From positions 1-39,046 of the forward strand of contig CAYFLR010000055.1 in assembly GCA_964343805.1 (NCBI GenBank): a DNA stretch of 39,046 bases, written 5' to 3'. This DNA is from CAYFLR01 sp964343805. GTDB taxonomy: Bacteria > Bdellovibrionota_B > Oligoflexia > CAYFLR01. The notes below the pieces were generated by a model. The model had not been told where the DNA came from and did no database searches. It saw only the letters and a program-made list of their open reading frames with translations. The translations under genes and the position numbers were made by a program. Shown here piece by piece: positions 1 to 9,422 of the stretch; position 1 is the first letter of the stretch; the number at the start of each line of letters is the position of its first letter.

Positions 1-55
1 TTTACGGTTAGAAATTAGGGCAGAATCTTTTTGCCCCTTTAATTGGGGAAGAGCC

Positions 56-88
56 AAAAAAAAACCCCTAAGACAAAAATCTTAGAGG
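56..88 (-). terminator. Intrinsic terminator after tRNA-Ser
   Basis: On the minus strand a 9-bp stem (CCTCTAAGA with TCTTAGGGG, one T-G pair) with a 6-nt loop is followed by nine T. It starts about 18 nt after the tRNA 3' end and is a textbook rho-independent terminator for that transcript. Confidence 0.85.
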
Positions 89-106
89 CTTTGTAATCTT
101 TAAGTG

Positions 107-196
107 TGGCGGAGAAGAGGAGATTCGAACTCCTGGTAACTGTTACGTCACACACGCTTTCCAAGCGTGCACCTTCGACCACTCGGACACTTCTCC
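107..196 (-). tRNA. tRNA-Ser (anticodon GGA)
   Basis: The minus strand folds as a 90-nt class II tRNA. The acceptor arms GGAGAAG and CTTCTCC pair, the anticodon stem-loop is CACGCTTGGAAAGCGTG with anticodon GGA in the loop, a long variable arm is present as expected for tRNA-Ser, the T-arm contains GTTCGAATC, and the 3' CCA is encoded. It reads the UCC and UCU serine codons. A terminator follows directly, and the upstream RDD gene on the same strand ends 66 nt away. Confidence 0.96.
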
Positions 197-262
197 GTTG
201 AGGTGAAGTAATATGCTAAATTATGGGGATTTTTGCAAGAGAAAATTACTTAGAGAGAGTAA

Positions 263-1423
263 TTAAATTTCATCAGAGTAGATTTCATATTGGGGATCCA
301 CTTGTAATGACTCAGCAATTTTAATAAAAGTGGGAAGGAATTGATCGAGTACATCTGAGTCTAAAATGGTGGTTACTTTAATCAAACCAGTGGTGGTTTC
401 CACATAGGCAGAAACATATTTTTGATCTTTGATTCCCTTGCTTTCCCACCAAAGATTGGTAGTGGAGTCATATAGCTTATGCAGCGTCGCTTTTTTTCGA
501 TTACGAGACTTGCGGTATACCTTACCTACCGTGAGTCGTTCGATAATTTCCTGTTGGTCTTGAGGTGCTAACCGGATATGTTTTTCAAAAAACCAGTCTT
601 TAGCAAAAGCCTTTCGATTAATGACTTTCTCTACCCCGACAAATTGGACACTCTGGGCCCACTTAGCTGGAGGTTTAAATGCTAACTGGAGTTGACTCTT
701 ATCATATTTATTAAGAGATGCTAGGTACTTCTGATAGTGGAATGAGGTGGCTGCTGACCAATTGTCGGGAAGATATAAAGAGTGATTCCTTTGATCAAAT
801 GCGTGACGCACCCAGGTTTTACCTGATTTTGGTAGATGACCTTTAACAAGTTCTCTCTTTTCAGGGCCCGCGCCATAGTCTTTAGCAAAGGGGGCTATGC
901 AGAGAGAAAAAATAAATACAGCAAAGATCACTGCAGTAGGCTTGACAACCTCTAGCCAGTTCTTCTCTTCTTCACGAACCACATAAGTTCTCGCTATCAG
1001 ATCATGGAGTGCTTGCCTTTTTAGAGAGATCTTAATGAGAAAAAAGCCGAGAAAAAAAACAAAAACCGATAAATATTGACTGAGATAACGACAGAGGGAT
1101 TGCACCAAAGTTATACTTTCCCCTTCTTCATTCACAATCCTCATCCCTAAAATGTATTTACCAACACTCCCTTGATAAGGACTAGCCACTGCAAAGATCA
1201 TATATAGGTGGGGTAATACAAACTTAAATGTCGAATTAACGGTAATAACAATAGAGTCTAATAGTTTGATATCTGGTAAAAGTGAAGATATAACCCCTAG
1301 AATATTACTAAGGAGTGATATCGAGGCTATAATAAATAATAAGTCTATAGCCACTGCCCAGATACGCTGATCTAAAGGAACAAAGCTTACCTGCTGTTGT
1401 TGATAGTGAGTTGCCGAATCCAT
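263..1423 (-). CDS. RDD family membrane protein with C-terminal soluble domain
   Basis: The N-terminal ~150 residues form an RDD domain. Visible are the opening stretch PLDQRIWAVAIDLLF with its Arg and Asp in the first membrane segment, the central GSVGKYILGMRIV, and the closing RQALHDLIARTYVV. Several hydrophobic segments fill this part and one more lies at about residues 160-180. About 200 residues without membrane segments follow and I do not recognise them. RDD proteins are integral membrane proteins of mostly unknown, possibly transport, role. I chose the ATG at 1423 because AAGGGA lies about 7 nt upstream; a GTG two codons earlier is too close to that site. The preceding gene on the same strand ends 84 nt upstream, so the two may be co-transcribed. 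Confidence 0.82.
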   Translation of the reverse strand: MDSATHYQQQQVSFVPLDQRIWAVAIDLLFIIASISLLSNILGVISSLLPDIKLLDSIVITVNSTFKFVLPHLYMIFAVASPYQGSVGKYILGMRIVNEEGESITLVQSLCRYLSQYLSVFVFFLGFFLIKISLKRQALHDLIARTYVVREEEKNWLEVVKPTAVIFAVFIFSLCIAPFAKDYGAGPEKRELVKGHLPKSGKTWVRHAFDQRNHSLYLPDNWSAATSFHYQKYLASLNKYDKSQLQLAFKPPAKWAQSVQFVGVEKVINRKAFAKDWFFEKHIRLAPQDQQEIIERLTVGKVYRKSRNRKKATLHKLYDSTTNLWWESKGIKDQKYVSAYVETTTGLIKVTTILDSDVLDQFLPTFIKIAESLQVDPQYEIYSDEI

Positions 1424-1507
1424 AGCCACTTCCCTTCTTTATTGGATGATAGGTATTCATCGGTGATAAGAAGAGAGACTTTAATAATGTGGACTAACAG
1501 GCTAAAA

Positions 1508-3223
1508 CTAGTGACTAAAATAATGAAAAGAGGTGTTGCGATTGCGTTTTTTAGCTCGCTTTGAATCCAAATCAAATAGGGCAATCACTTCAGTTTTTAC
1601 GAAGGGATGAATATTCAATACAATCAAATCCGCCAATTCAAAGATGATAAAGGTCCCTCGACCAGCTCCCTGCTTACCCAGAGCCTCGTTGATAGATCCC
1701 TCACGGCCTTCATAACAAGATTTGAGATAATCAATTATGGTCTGCCTTTGAAAACGACCAAATGGATCCGTAGCGGAAACCGCAAATAAAATACCATCGG
1801 TAGCATATCGAAAAGAGCCCTGTTCTTGGGGTTCCAGATTGACAGGAATTTGACGGGACTGTAGATCGTATTTAGGCTCACCAGCTTCAGTTACCGGAGC
1901 ATCATATATCACATTCATAAGGAGTTCTTCAGCAACACTCAAGCAACGGGTTCTGAGTCTTTTATTTATACCACTATTGGTAAGGTATTCTTCCATTTCC
2001 GATACTAACTTAACACGTTCTTTACTCCCAACGATTGGTTGCTCAAATATCTCTACTCCCCAATTAAGATACTTCTCCAATCCATAGAGATCTCCAGTGA
2101 TCAGTTTCTTAACAGTGGTTGTGATATTTTTGATAGTAAAATGCCGATCATCCTCATTACGAGCTACTATGTTAGAAAGGAATTCGTAACTTTCTAGTTT
2201 ATCCACATAGTTTAAAGTGTTTTCTTCGGTCATAAGAAGAAGTTTGGCACTGCTCTGCTTCTCTTTTATATAGACAGCCATATCAAGCATGCTTGAACTT
2301 AAACAAACAATATCATAGGTCTGCTCAATTACTTTTTCTCTTGCCACTTCCTCTTCAGCTGCGATTTGAAGGTCAACACCTGTGCCCCCTAGTGCCATCT
2401 TCACCACAGCTTGCTGTTTTTTATCATCGTCCAGGAGAAGTACCTTCTTACTAGTAATGGATCTTTCCTCTTTATAAAGTAAAGAGACTTCTTCTAAAAT
2501 AGATTGCAATTCATCAACCACCTTGGGTTGCAATCGCCCTCCACCTGTAGGGTTACCCTTGTTTTGAGCTAAATAGTCGGTCAATGTTGATTTAAGGAGA
2601 ATAAAATCATTTTTATTAAAAGAGGACAGCTTGGTTAAAATTTGATCTTTAGTGCGACTCAGATCTTTGAGTTTTCCCTCGGCAGCTTTTAAGGCCACCG
2701 TTTTTTCTTCTAGCTCAAAGAAGGCAGCTTGGAGTTCTTCATTGCGCTTATGGAGCTCCGACCCTCTGGTGCGTAAGCGATCTTTCAACGATAAATACTC
2801 GTCAAAGAGTCGAACTTGGCGAGATCGCATATTGAATAATTCGTTGAAGTAGAGAGTATAAAGCTCCAGATCGGAACTCTTACCAAAAGAGTAATCAAAA
2901 AGTGTCGGATCTAAATTGGCGAGCGTCTCTTTTTTAAACTTCTCACCATGGGCAAAAACGGTAATCAAAGATAAGCTTAAACAACGAGCTTTTAGCTCTT
3001 TGGCTTCAGAGACAATTTCAGTAAAAGAACTCAGGTCGGCATCAAAAAGGACGATATTTACAAAACGATTGCTGGGCTTCAGTTTTGCTAAAGGGGTGTA
3101 TTCTTGCTCTACCAAGAGCTCAGGTAGATCTTTTTCTGAAAAAAAATCTTTTTGAACTTTTGTAAATTCATTTATTAGATTATTGTCATCAGAGAAAAGA
3201 AAAGATAATGCTGTTTGACTCAT
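1508..3223 (-). CDS. Degenerate receiver plus RsbW/SpoIIAB-like ATPase signalling protein
   Basis: A soluble protein of 571 residues. Residues 1-125 look like a worn receiver-like domain and about 145-195 are Glu/Lys/Leu-rich and probably coiled coil. Residues about 260-365 resemble a response-regulator receiver: KKVLLLDDDKK supplies the acidic pocket, but the expected phospho-acceptor position in YDIVCLSSS is Ser, so it is probably not phosphorylated. From about 390 there is a GHKL ATPase fold: N-box AEELLMNVIYDA, G1-like DPFGRF and G2-like GAGRGTF. This is closer to anti-sigma kinases (RsbW/SpoIIAB) than to histidine kinases, and no phospho-acceptor His box is seen. The ATG at 3223 is preferred to a TTG ten codons earlier because GAGG lies 11 nt upstream. 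The partner and target are unknown. Confidence 0.7.
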   Translation of the reverse strand: MSQTALSFLFSDDNNLINEFTKVQKDFFSEKDLPELLVEQEYTPLAKLKPSNRFVNIVLFDADLSSFTEIVSEAKELKARCLSLSLITVFAHGEKFKKETLANLDPTLFDYSFGKSSDLELYTLYFNELFNMRSRQVRLFDEYLSLKDRLRTRGSELHKRNEELQAAFFELEEKTVALKAAEGKLKDLSRTKDQILTKLSSFNKNDFILLKSTLTDYLAQNKGNPTGGGRLQPKVVDELQSILEEVSLLYKEERSITSKKVLLLDDDKKQQAVVKMALGGTGVDLQIAAEEEVAREKVIEQTYDIVCLSSSMLDMAVYIKEKQSSAKLLLMTEENTLNYVDKLESYEFLSNIVARNEDDRHFTIKNITTTVKKLITGDLYGLEKYLNWGVEIFEQPIVGSKERVKLVSEMEEYLTNSGINKRLRTRCLSVAEELLMNVIYDAPVTEAGEPKYDLQSRQIPVNLEPQEQGSFRYATDGILFAVSATDPFGRFQRQTIIDYLKSCYEGREGSINEALGKQGAGRGTFIIFELADLIVLNIHPFVKTEVIALFDLDSKRAKKRNRNTSFHYFSH

Positions 3224-3333
3224 TATGAGCTGGTCCTCAATTGGAAAATGCAATGGTGTTTTGTTAATAATAACAGATTTCTGCTCGGATTACGCATATT
3301 ATTTGGATAAACTTTTGGACATAAGAGGGATGT

Positions 3334-5913
3334 ATGTGTGGAGTTATTGGGCTGTCATTTTTGAAAAATCACTCAGACCTAGGTCGCCTGGCTGGAAAAC
3401 TTTTATGTATGTTGGAGTACAGAGGCTATGACTCCACAGGTGCTATTATTCAAAAACTTGATCGAACTACCGACCTAAGAAAAGGGGTGGGTGCTCCGTC
3501 TAAATTAATTCCCAGCTTAGGCATAGACAAAATGGCTGGCAATGTCTTCTGTGGTCAGGTCAGGTGGGCTACTTTTGGTATCGTAAATCAAGAAAATGCT
3601 CAACCCCATGAAGTGAGATGCAAGACTCATCTTTTTGGTGCGCATAACGGGAATATCACTAATTGTCATTCATTAAAAAAGTGGCTCCAATCTGAAGGTC
3701 ATGATGTTAAGAGTGATAATGATGGAGAGATGTTAGTTCATACCATTGAGCATTTTTTCGCTTTGAATTTAGAATACCATGACAGCAAAGATGTAAAAAT
3801 TCGCAAAAAAGCCCTACAGGATGCCATCGTCACTGCTTCAGCTAAAATCACCGGTTCTTTTGCGGCCATCGTTGTTGATCCTGTAACCCAAGAAATGGCG
3901 GCTATAAAAGCCGGAAGCAGCCTCTACATTGGAAAAGGGGTGGATCCGAAACACGGTCCTTTTATTATTGCTTCTTCTGACCTCGCATCTGTTTTGAAAC
4001 TCACTCGAATTCTTATTCCTATTAAAGAAAAAGAGTTTCTCCTTTTTAAAGCCGATGATTTTGCCCTGCACTCAATTACCTCGGGTGAGAGGGTAAAAGT
4101 GGAGCCTTTTAGAAGTTTTCTAAACACCGAAGAGACAGAGCTTCATCCTCCCTACCAATATTTTATGGAACAAGAAATCTATCATCAGGTCAAAGCGAGT
4201 CAAACCCTGATTTCTCTCTTTATGGGTGGAAATCAAGCCTCTCAAATACTATCTAAAAACTACCTGGAATCTAAAAAACTATTTAGCTCTATCAAAAGTA
4301 ATATACGAGAGCTGATGAACATCACCGATAATGAACAGCTCATTACCAAGGGTGAAAAGTTTTTAAAAAGCCCCTCCATCAAAGAACTCTTAAAGCTGAT
4401 CAAATCTCTGGGAATTCAGGCGGAAATCGATTTATTAAACTCATCATTTGCCACTTTCTTTAAGGAGCTCCTCGATCGCTTTGGTAAAGACAACGAAGAT
4501 ATTCCACGAGTGATCACCGCCATTGATGCCCTTTACCAATTAGAAGACATTGACAATATAAATGAGCAAACTCAAAAATTTGTGGACCTTATTTTAACTA
4601 CTAAAAAGAAAGGACACTCTATCTTTGTCCTGGCCTGCGGAACCTCCTTTCATGCCGCCAAAACGGCCACCTTGTTTTTTAACGAAGTAGCAAAGGTCCA
4701 ACTGATACCTATGCTTCCAGGTGAGTTTCGAGCTCAAAGCATGAAATCTCTCAATGATGGAGATCTTATAATAGGGATCAGTCAAAGTGGAGAGACCAAA
4801 GATCTTATAGATATTTTTAACTTCGTAATCGCTTCCAAAAAGAAAATCAGACGCGCCATGATTTTAAATAATGTCAACTCCACTTTGGCTCAAGAGAAGT
4901 CGGAATTTTATATTCCTCTTTACTGTGGCCCAGAAATTGCGGTTCCAGCCACCAAGAGTTTTCTCAATCAACTTCTACTTCTCTACCTCTTAGCCATCAG
5001 AGTGCTGGAAAAATCCCTCAAAGGATCTCGTTCCAAGTCGGCTAAAGCTGATCTAGCCTATCATTTAGCGAACTTGCAAAAGATCCCTGAACTGATCAAT
5101 TCCACTTTAAAAACCAGTCAACAAGAAACCGATCGTATCGCTGAAAAGCTTTACCTGCAACCGAGTCTACACATACTAGCCACTCGCATCTTAGGTATTG
5201 CCAAAGAGGGAGCTTTAAAAATTAGAGAGGTGGTTTTAAACCATACCGAAGGATTTGAAGGTTCCGAATTTAAACATGGTCCTAACACCATTTTAGGCGT
5301 CAATACTGTTTTTGGACTCGATTCCATCAGCACCATTTTAGATACTTTTTCTACCACCTTTTTCAATATGCTGCAAAAAAGTAGTGAAGAGCAAAAACCC
5401 GCCATTGATGGTCACAGCCTCGCTCGAATTTTTAAAGCCATTAGCGATTACGCCTTCAAAGATGTGGAACCGGTTTTACTTTCTCCTGAGGAACTCGAAC
5501 TTTTTAAAAAGGTCATGAAGGGACAAAACTTTTTTAACAGTCTCTATAAAAACTACCCCTTAATTTTCATTGCCTGTCCCATCGATCAAGATATCAAACT
5601 CACCATCTCTCAGATCAATACTCACAAAATTAGAGGAGCCGATGTCTACGTTATAGCCGAAGACAATGAGCACTTAAGAGAAGCGGCCTCCGTACCACCC
5701 GGCACCGATGATCCCTATCATCATGGTTACATTACCCTGCCGCGGACTGATGATCCTATTATGTCTATTTTTTCCATCACCATTATATTGCAACTGCTGG
5801 CACTCAAAATGAGCTGTAAAAAAATGGAGTTCTTAGATCGACTGGAGATTTACGATCACGGGGTTCACCCCGATTCACCCAAGAATGTGAGTAAATCAAT
5901 TACGGTGGATTAA
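3334..5913 (+). CDS. glmS: Glutamine--fructose-6-phosphate aminotransferase-like protein (enlarged GlmS)
   Basis: GlmS makes glucosamine-6-phosphate from fructose-6-phosphate and glutamine for peptidoglycan and LPS. The protein begins MCGVIG, leaving Cys as the N-terminal glutaminase nucleophile. It has RGYDSTG, VRWATFG, NAQPHE, HNGNITN and SDNDGE of the class II amidotransferase half, then the SIS signatures ACGTSFHA (about residue 434), ISQSGET (about 482) and ATKSF, the second-SIS stretch ending EFKHGP (about 646), and the C-terminal SKSITVD that matches the GlmS tail. At 859 residues it is about 250 longer than usual. The extra length is an insert of about 120 residues before SIS1 and about 80 inside SIS2. 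RBS AGAGGG lies 5 nt before the ATG. Its 3' end overlaps the convergent lipoprotein gene by 18 bp. A related sugar isomerase/deglycase role cannot be excluded. Confidence 0.8.
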   Translation: MCGVIGLSFLKNHSDLGRLAGKLLCMLEYRGYDSTGAIIQKLDRTTDLRKGVGAPSKLIPSLGIDKMAGNVFCGQVRWATFGIVNQENAQPHEVRCKTHLFGAHNGNITNCHSLKKWLQSEGHDVKSDNDGEMLVHTIEHFFALNLEYHDSKDVKIRKKALQDAIVTASAKITGSFAAIVVDPVTQEMAAIKAGSSLYIGKGVDPKHGPFIIASSDLASVLKLTRILIPIKEKEFLLFKADDFALHSITSGERVKVEPFRSFLNTEETELHPPYQYFMEQEIYHQVKASQTLISLFMGGNQASQILSKNYLESKKLFSSIKSNIRELMNITDNEQLITKGEKFLKSPSIKELLKLIKSLGIQAEIDLLNSSFATFFKELLDRFGKDNEDIPRVITAIDALYQLEDIDNINEQTQKFVDLILTTKKKGHSIFVLACGTSFHAAKTATLFFNEVAKVQLIPMLPGEFRAQSMKSLNDGDLIIGISQSGETKDLIDIFNFVIASKKKIRRAMILNNVNSTLAQEKSEFYIPLYCGPEIAVPATKSFLNQLLLLYLLAIRVLEKSLKGSRSKSAKADLAYHLANLQKIPELINSTLKTSQQETDRIAEKLYLQPSLHILATRILGIAKEGALKIREVVLNHTEGFEGSEFKHGPNTILGVNTVFGLDSISTILDTFSTTFFNMLQKSSEEQKPAIDGHSLARIFKAISDYAFKDVEPVLLSPEELELFKKVMKGQNFFNSLYKNYPLIFIACPIDQDIKLTISQINTHKIRGADVYVIAEDNEHLREAASVPPGTDDPYHHGYITLPRTDDPIMSIFSITIILQLLALKMSCKKMEFLDRLEIYDHGVHPDSPKNVSKSITVD

Positions 5914-8900
5914 TTCAAAGCTGCCATGGGATTCGAATTCATTTTTTAAACTCACCACCCGAGGAAAACCGCAGTCAAAGCTGGTGATCCGCTCTGGATA
6001 TTTGATTTGGAGAGAATTAAACTCAGCCTGACACTTTTTTCTCCAGGCTTGATAGTTACTGAGTCCTTGACCGCGCCCACCAATTGTGAACTGAATTTGT
6101 TCGGTAGAAATTCGGATTTGATCATCAAAAGAAATCTCTGCCTCAGCTTGGGCGCAGTAGAAGACATCCTGTTTATTGCGATAAACTTTGGCATACCCGA
6201 CCTTAAGATCGTTAAGGGTATTGACGCCACCGGCAGCTTTAATTAAGTCTTGATGCCAAGCCTGATACTGTTTATCAAGTTGGCTTATATTTTGACCTTT
6301 ATCAGTGCATAAATTTTTCTTTAGCGAAGTGGTTTGATTAAAGGAAGTGGGAGCAATCCAAATTTGATCTTTTTCACAATGAGCCAATAGAAAACGCCCG
6401 GCAAAGAGCTTTCGGTAGTAGGCGATTCGCCCCTCACAATCATCTTGTAAATAATCGGGAGAAATAACCTTTCGATTTATAAACTTTTTTCTTAACTCTT
6501 CTTGATCCTGAAAATTGAGTTGCAAGGTGGTCTCAGCACAGAAACGCAACCGACCTGGGTCGGGCGTCAAAACTATTTCCCCGCGATCAAAGGAGGTGGT
6601 TATGGTAAGTGCTGGTGAAAGGGGTTGAAACATGCTTTTAACTTTTTCCACTTGCCGAAAATAATCATTAATAATCGCTCTATTCGTATCTAAAGGAGAG
6701 CTGCAGATAGTGGTCTCATAAGGAACCTGCTCTTTTTGATCATTGGCTTGACTCACCCAAATTTCCGGATAGATAAACGGCAACGGACTCTGTTTATATT
6801 TACAATACCCCGCTAAAAAACCATCCGGATTCTTCTGTTGATATTGCTTCACTGAACTTAAACACTGCTCTCTCGTTTCAAAAACTTGAGGGGTCAGTAT
6901 TACCTTACTGGCCAGCTGTTTTACCAAAGCAGACCTTGAATTGATAGGAATCTCATGCGTAATATTGGCGCAATATTGATGCTGTTGGTAGTCCATTCGA
7001 TCATAGTTTTTCTTATTAATATGAGAGAAAAAGAGATTACTCATCTTTAACCGACCCTGATCAAGATTATTTATATAGTTTAAGAAGTTGTTAATTTCCC
7101 TTTGGTAGGAAGTGTAACCTCCTTTAGCATCCCCTTTAGGCGCTCCACAAATGGATGAAGAGAGAGAAAGGGTTGGCTTTTGACCATCGACTTCTAAATC
7201 CATTTTCCAAATTTTTAACCAAGGGTTGGGATGGGTTAATTTACCATCTTGAAACACATGATTACAGTGACCCAAAAGAAAACCTGAAGCCTCACTCAAC
7301 CCCTTCTTTTTCAAAAACAAAGAGCATTGATTGGCCTCTGCAGGGCTTATTAATTCAGGGGTTTTTACCAAAAGCGGTTTTTGCAAAGCTGAAATTAAAG
7401 GGTTTCCCTTCGCTAATCGTGATTTAAAAACTAAATTGGAACAGTATTGCATTTGCCCTTCATGACGATTTATTTTGCTAGAGGCAAGGCTTATTCCTTC
7501 TACAAAAGAAGCTCCTCCTACCCGACTCATCAGAGTATTTTCTACCTCCTCTACTCTTTCACTAAAAGAACGGAGGGCAGTCACTTTTTCTGTTAGTTTT
7601 CCACAGACTTCTAGTTTAATTTCTTGCGACTGACTCTCTGGAGCAGATGGCAAGGGTTCCAACCATACTTTGAGTATAGGGGTCGGGTGCATAAGTTTTT
7701 TATTGAAAATTTGATCTTCACAAGACCCGTAAATATAACGGCTACCAAAGATATTCTTAAACTTCCGAAGTTCCCCTTGGCACCGCTTTGGATCTCGACT
7801 CGGAAGAACTCCTGGATAGGTGAGGAGATGATTATTTAGTTTATTTTGAAAAGATTGCCCCTCTTGATTGTAAACGGAAATAGTCACATCTGCGCATCTG
7901 ATCTCTTTGTTACCGATAGGGTAGATAGCCGGTGATCCCATCCCCATCCCTTTAATAAATTTTGCCCCTCCCACATAATTAATGATTTGTTTTTGAGCCA
8001 ACACCACATGATTATTTAAAGATGATTGACTCTCATTCTGATCCCCTTGTAAACCACAAACGGGAAGCCTCACTTCAATCAAGCCTTCAGCTTCCCCTGA
8101 ATGAGATCTATTACCTGTCCGTCCCGGAGCTAAATGGAGAACCACCCGAGGATTCGTATCTAAAAACTTACCCTCTTTAAAAGCATGTTCACAGCTTCCC
8201 CAAAGAGCAGTTCCCTGAAACATACTACGATATTTTAAAATACTCTGATAACACTCTGCCGGTGAACTCACCGCGGGCATTATGACCCGTTCGTTTCTCA
8301 ATTGGGAATAGCGTTCGTTCATCTGTGGAAAGTTGAGTTCAAATTTCATTTGGGCACAAAACTGGGTTCTCCCCGACTCATAACGCTTTTGTAGAGGGTG
8401 AATTTCAATACCGGAAATCATTCTGGTTCCCCCTAAGAAGTCAATAATTTGCTTTTGCCCTAGAGCTAAATTTTGCTGAAAACTTTGACTGGCCGCCTCT
8501 TCAGTAGATTGGGCTTGACCACAAAGAATCGGTTCGTAACGAAACGACTTATCCTCCGCATCGATGAAAAGAGGAAAAAGAAGGACCGTGACTTGCCCTT
8601 CCACATGACTATTATCTCGACTCTGTTTATACCCACAATGTCCTAAAAGATAGCGATGCCCAAAAGCCTTCCGGTAAAATTTCAATTGTTCATCACAGGA
8701 GGTTTGATAAGAAGAGATGGCCTTACTATTAACTGACAGCCGTGGTAAGGTTAAGCCTTTGAGATAAGTGGGGGTGGGATGAGTTTTTGGCACATCCAAT
8801 GTCACTTCAAAACTTCCATACGAGATGTAGCGCCAACTACTGCCCCCCACCTCATAACGGCTCCCACAATTTATTTTCCTCACTTTCATAGCTTGGAATT

Positions 8901-9261
8901 GCTTTTGAACTTGAGCTTTCCAACTATTACAGGCTTTATTCCATTTGGCAGTTGAATCACTGCTGCCACTTCCAAAATCCCCTCGAATGAGAAAGCCCGA
9001 CAGAGTGAAATCAGCCTTTTTAGTAGGGCCAAATCGCATCATAAGGGCCTGATCTGGATATTTCCATACCCCTGTCAAAAGTCCCCCCTCCCCATCTAAT
9101 CTGGACACCGGAAATACTGGCATCTCTTCATCATCATTCGCATATTCTAATAAAGGATCCCCTACCAAACTCTGCAGGTGATTATCTTGTAATCCTGGGG
9201 ACTTACAGCTAAAAAGACAGAGCCCACTCAGGAAAATAGCAAATAATTTCAATAAGTTCAT
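5896..9261 (-). CDS. Large repetitive lipoprotein with Cys-containing ~145-residue units
   Basis: No recognised family. The protein (1121 residues) starts with a lipoprotein signal ending in the lipobox LFSC. It is built from six tandem units of about 145 residues. Each unit opens with Cys, about 10 residues, an aromatic-rich FG.R segment and then a G(H/S/Y)C motif (RYLLGHC, ALWGSC, RYIYGSC, GFLLGHC, GFLAGYC, RFLLAHC). It continues with HPxP-like and W-rich strands, a third Cys and a fourth in (Y/F)CA, giving an average of four Cys per unit and probably two disulfides. Half-units sit at both ends (residues ~95-160 and the last ~50). The ATG at 9261 is chosen because AGG lies 7 nt upstream; the ATG at 9267 is too close. 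It is probably anchored in the outer membrane, facing periplasm or surface. Confidence 0.72.
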   Translation of the reverse strand: MNLLKLFAIFLSGLCLFSCKSPGLQDNHLQSLVGDPLLEYANDDEEMPVFPVSRLDGEGGLLTGVWKYPDQALMMRFGPTKKADFTLSGFLIRGDFGSGSSDSTAKWNKACNSWKAQVQKQFQAMKVRKINCGSRYEVGGSSWRYISYGSFEVTLDVPKTHPTPTYLKGLTLPRLSVNSKAISSYQTSCDEQLKFYRKAFGHRYLLGHCGYKQSRDNSHVEGQVTVLLFPLFIDAEDKSFRYEPILCGQAQSTEEAASQSFQQNLALGQKQIIDFLGGTRMISGIEIHPLQKRYESGRTQFCAQMKFELNFPQMNERYSQLRNERVIMPAVSSPAECYQSILKYRSMFQGTALWGSCEHAFKEGKFLDTNPRVVLHLAPGRTGNRSHSGEAEGLIEVRLPVCGLQGDQNESQSSLNNHVVLAQKQIINYVGGAKFIKGMGMGSPAIYPIGNKEIRCADVTISVYNQEGQSFQNKLNNHLLTYPGVLPSRDPKRCQGELRKFKNIFGSRYIYGSCEDQIFNKKLMHPTPILKVWLEPLPSAPESQSQEIKLEVCGKLTEKVTALRSFSERVEEVENTLMSRVGGASFVEGISLASSKINRHEGQMQYCSNLVFKSRLAKGNPLISALQKPLLVKTPELISPAEANQCSLFLKKKGLSEASGFLLGHCNHVFQDGKLTHPNPWLKIWKMDLEVDGQKPTLSLSSSICGAPKGDAKGGYTSYQREINNFLNYINNLDQGRLKMSNLFFSHINKKNYDRMDYQQHQYCANITHEIPINSRSALVKQLASKVILTPQVFETREQCLSSVKQYQQKNPDGFLAGYCKYKQSPLPFIYPEIWVSQANDQKEQVPYETTICSSPLDTNRAIINDYFRQVEKVKSMFQPLSPALTITTSFDRGEIVLTPDPGRLRFCAETTLQLNFQDQEELRKKFINRKVISPDYLQDDCEGRIAYYRKLFAGRFLLAHCEKDQIWIAPTSFNQTTSLKKNLCTDKGQNISQLDKQYQAWHQDLIKAAGGVNTLNDLKVGYAKVYRNKQDVFYCAQAEAEISFDDQIRISTEQIQFTIGGRGQGLSNYQAWRKKCQAEFNSLQIKYPERITSFDCGFPRVVSLKNEFESHGSFELIHRN

Positions 9262-9422
9262 AAACATACCTATCCCAAACGCGATTTGATTTATTCAGTT
9301 TTCTATCGGATCAAGGTTCATATACTTTAATAAACATCCCCCTATTTAAGATTTTCTAAAAAAGTCCGATCATATAATCAAGGATCCGATTATTTTAATC
9401 TATTTGTTTGAAGGTAGTTAAA

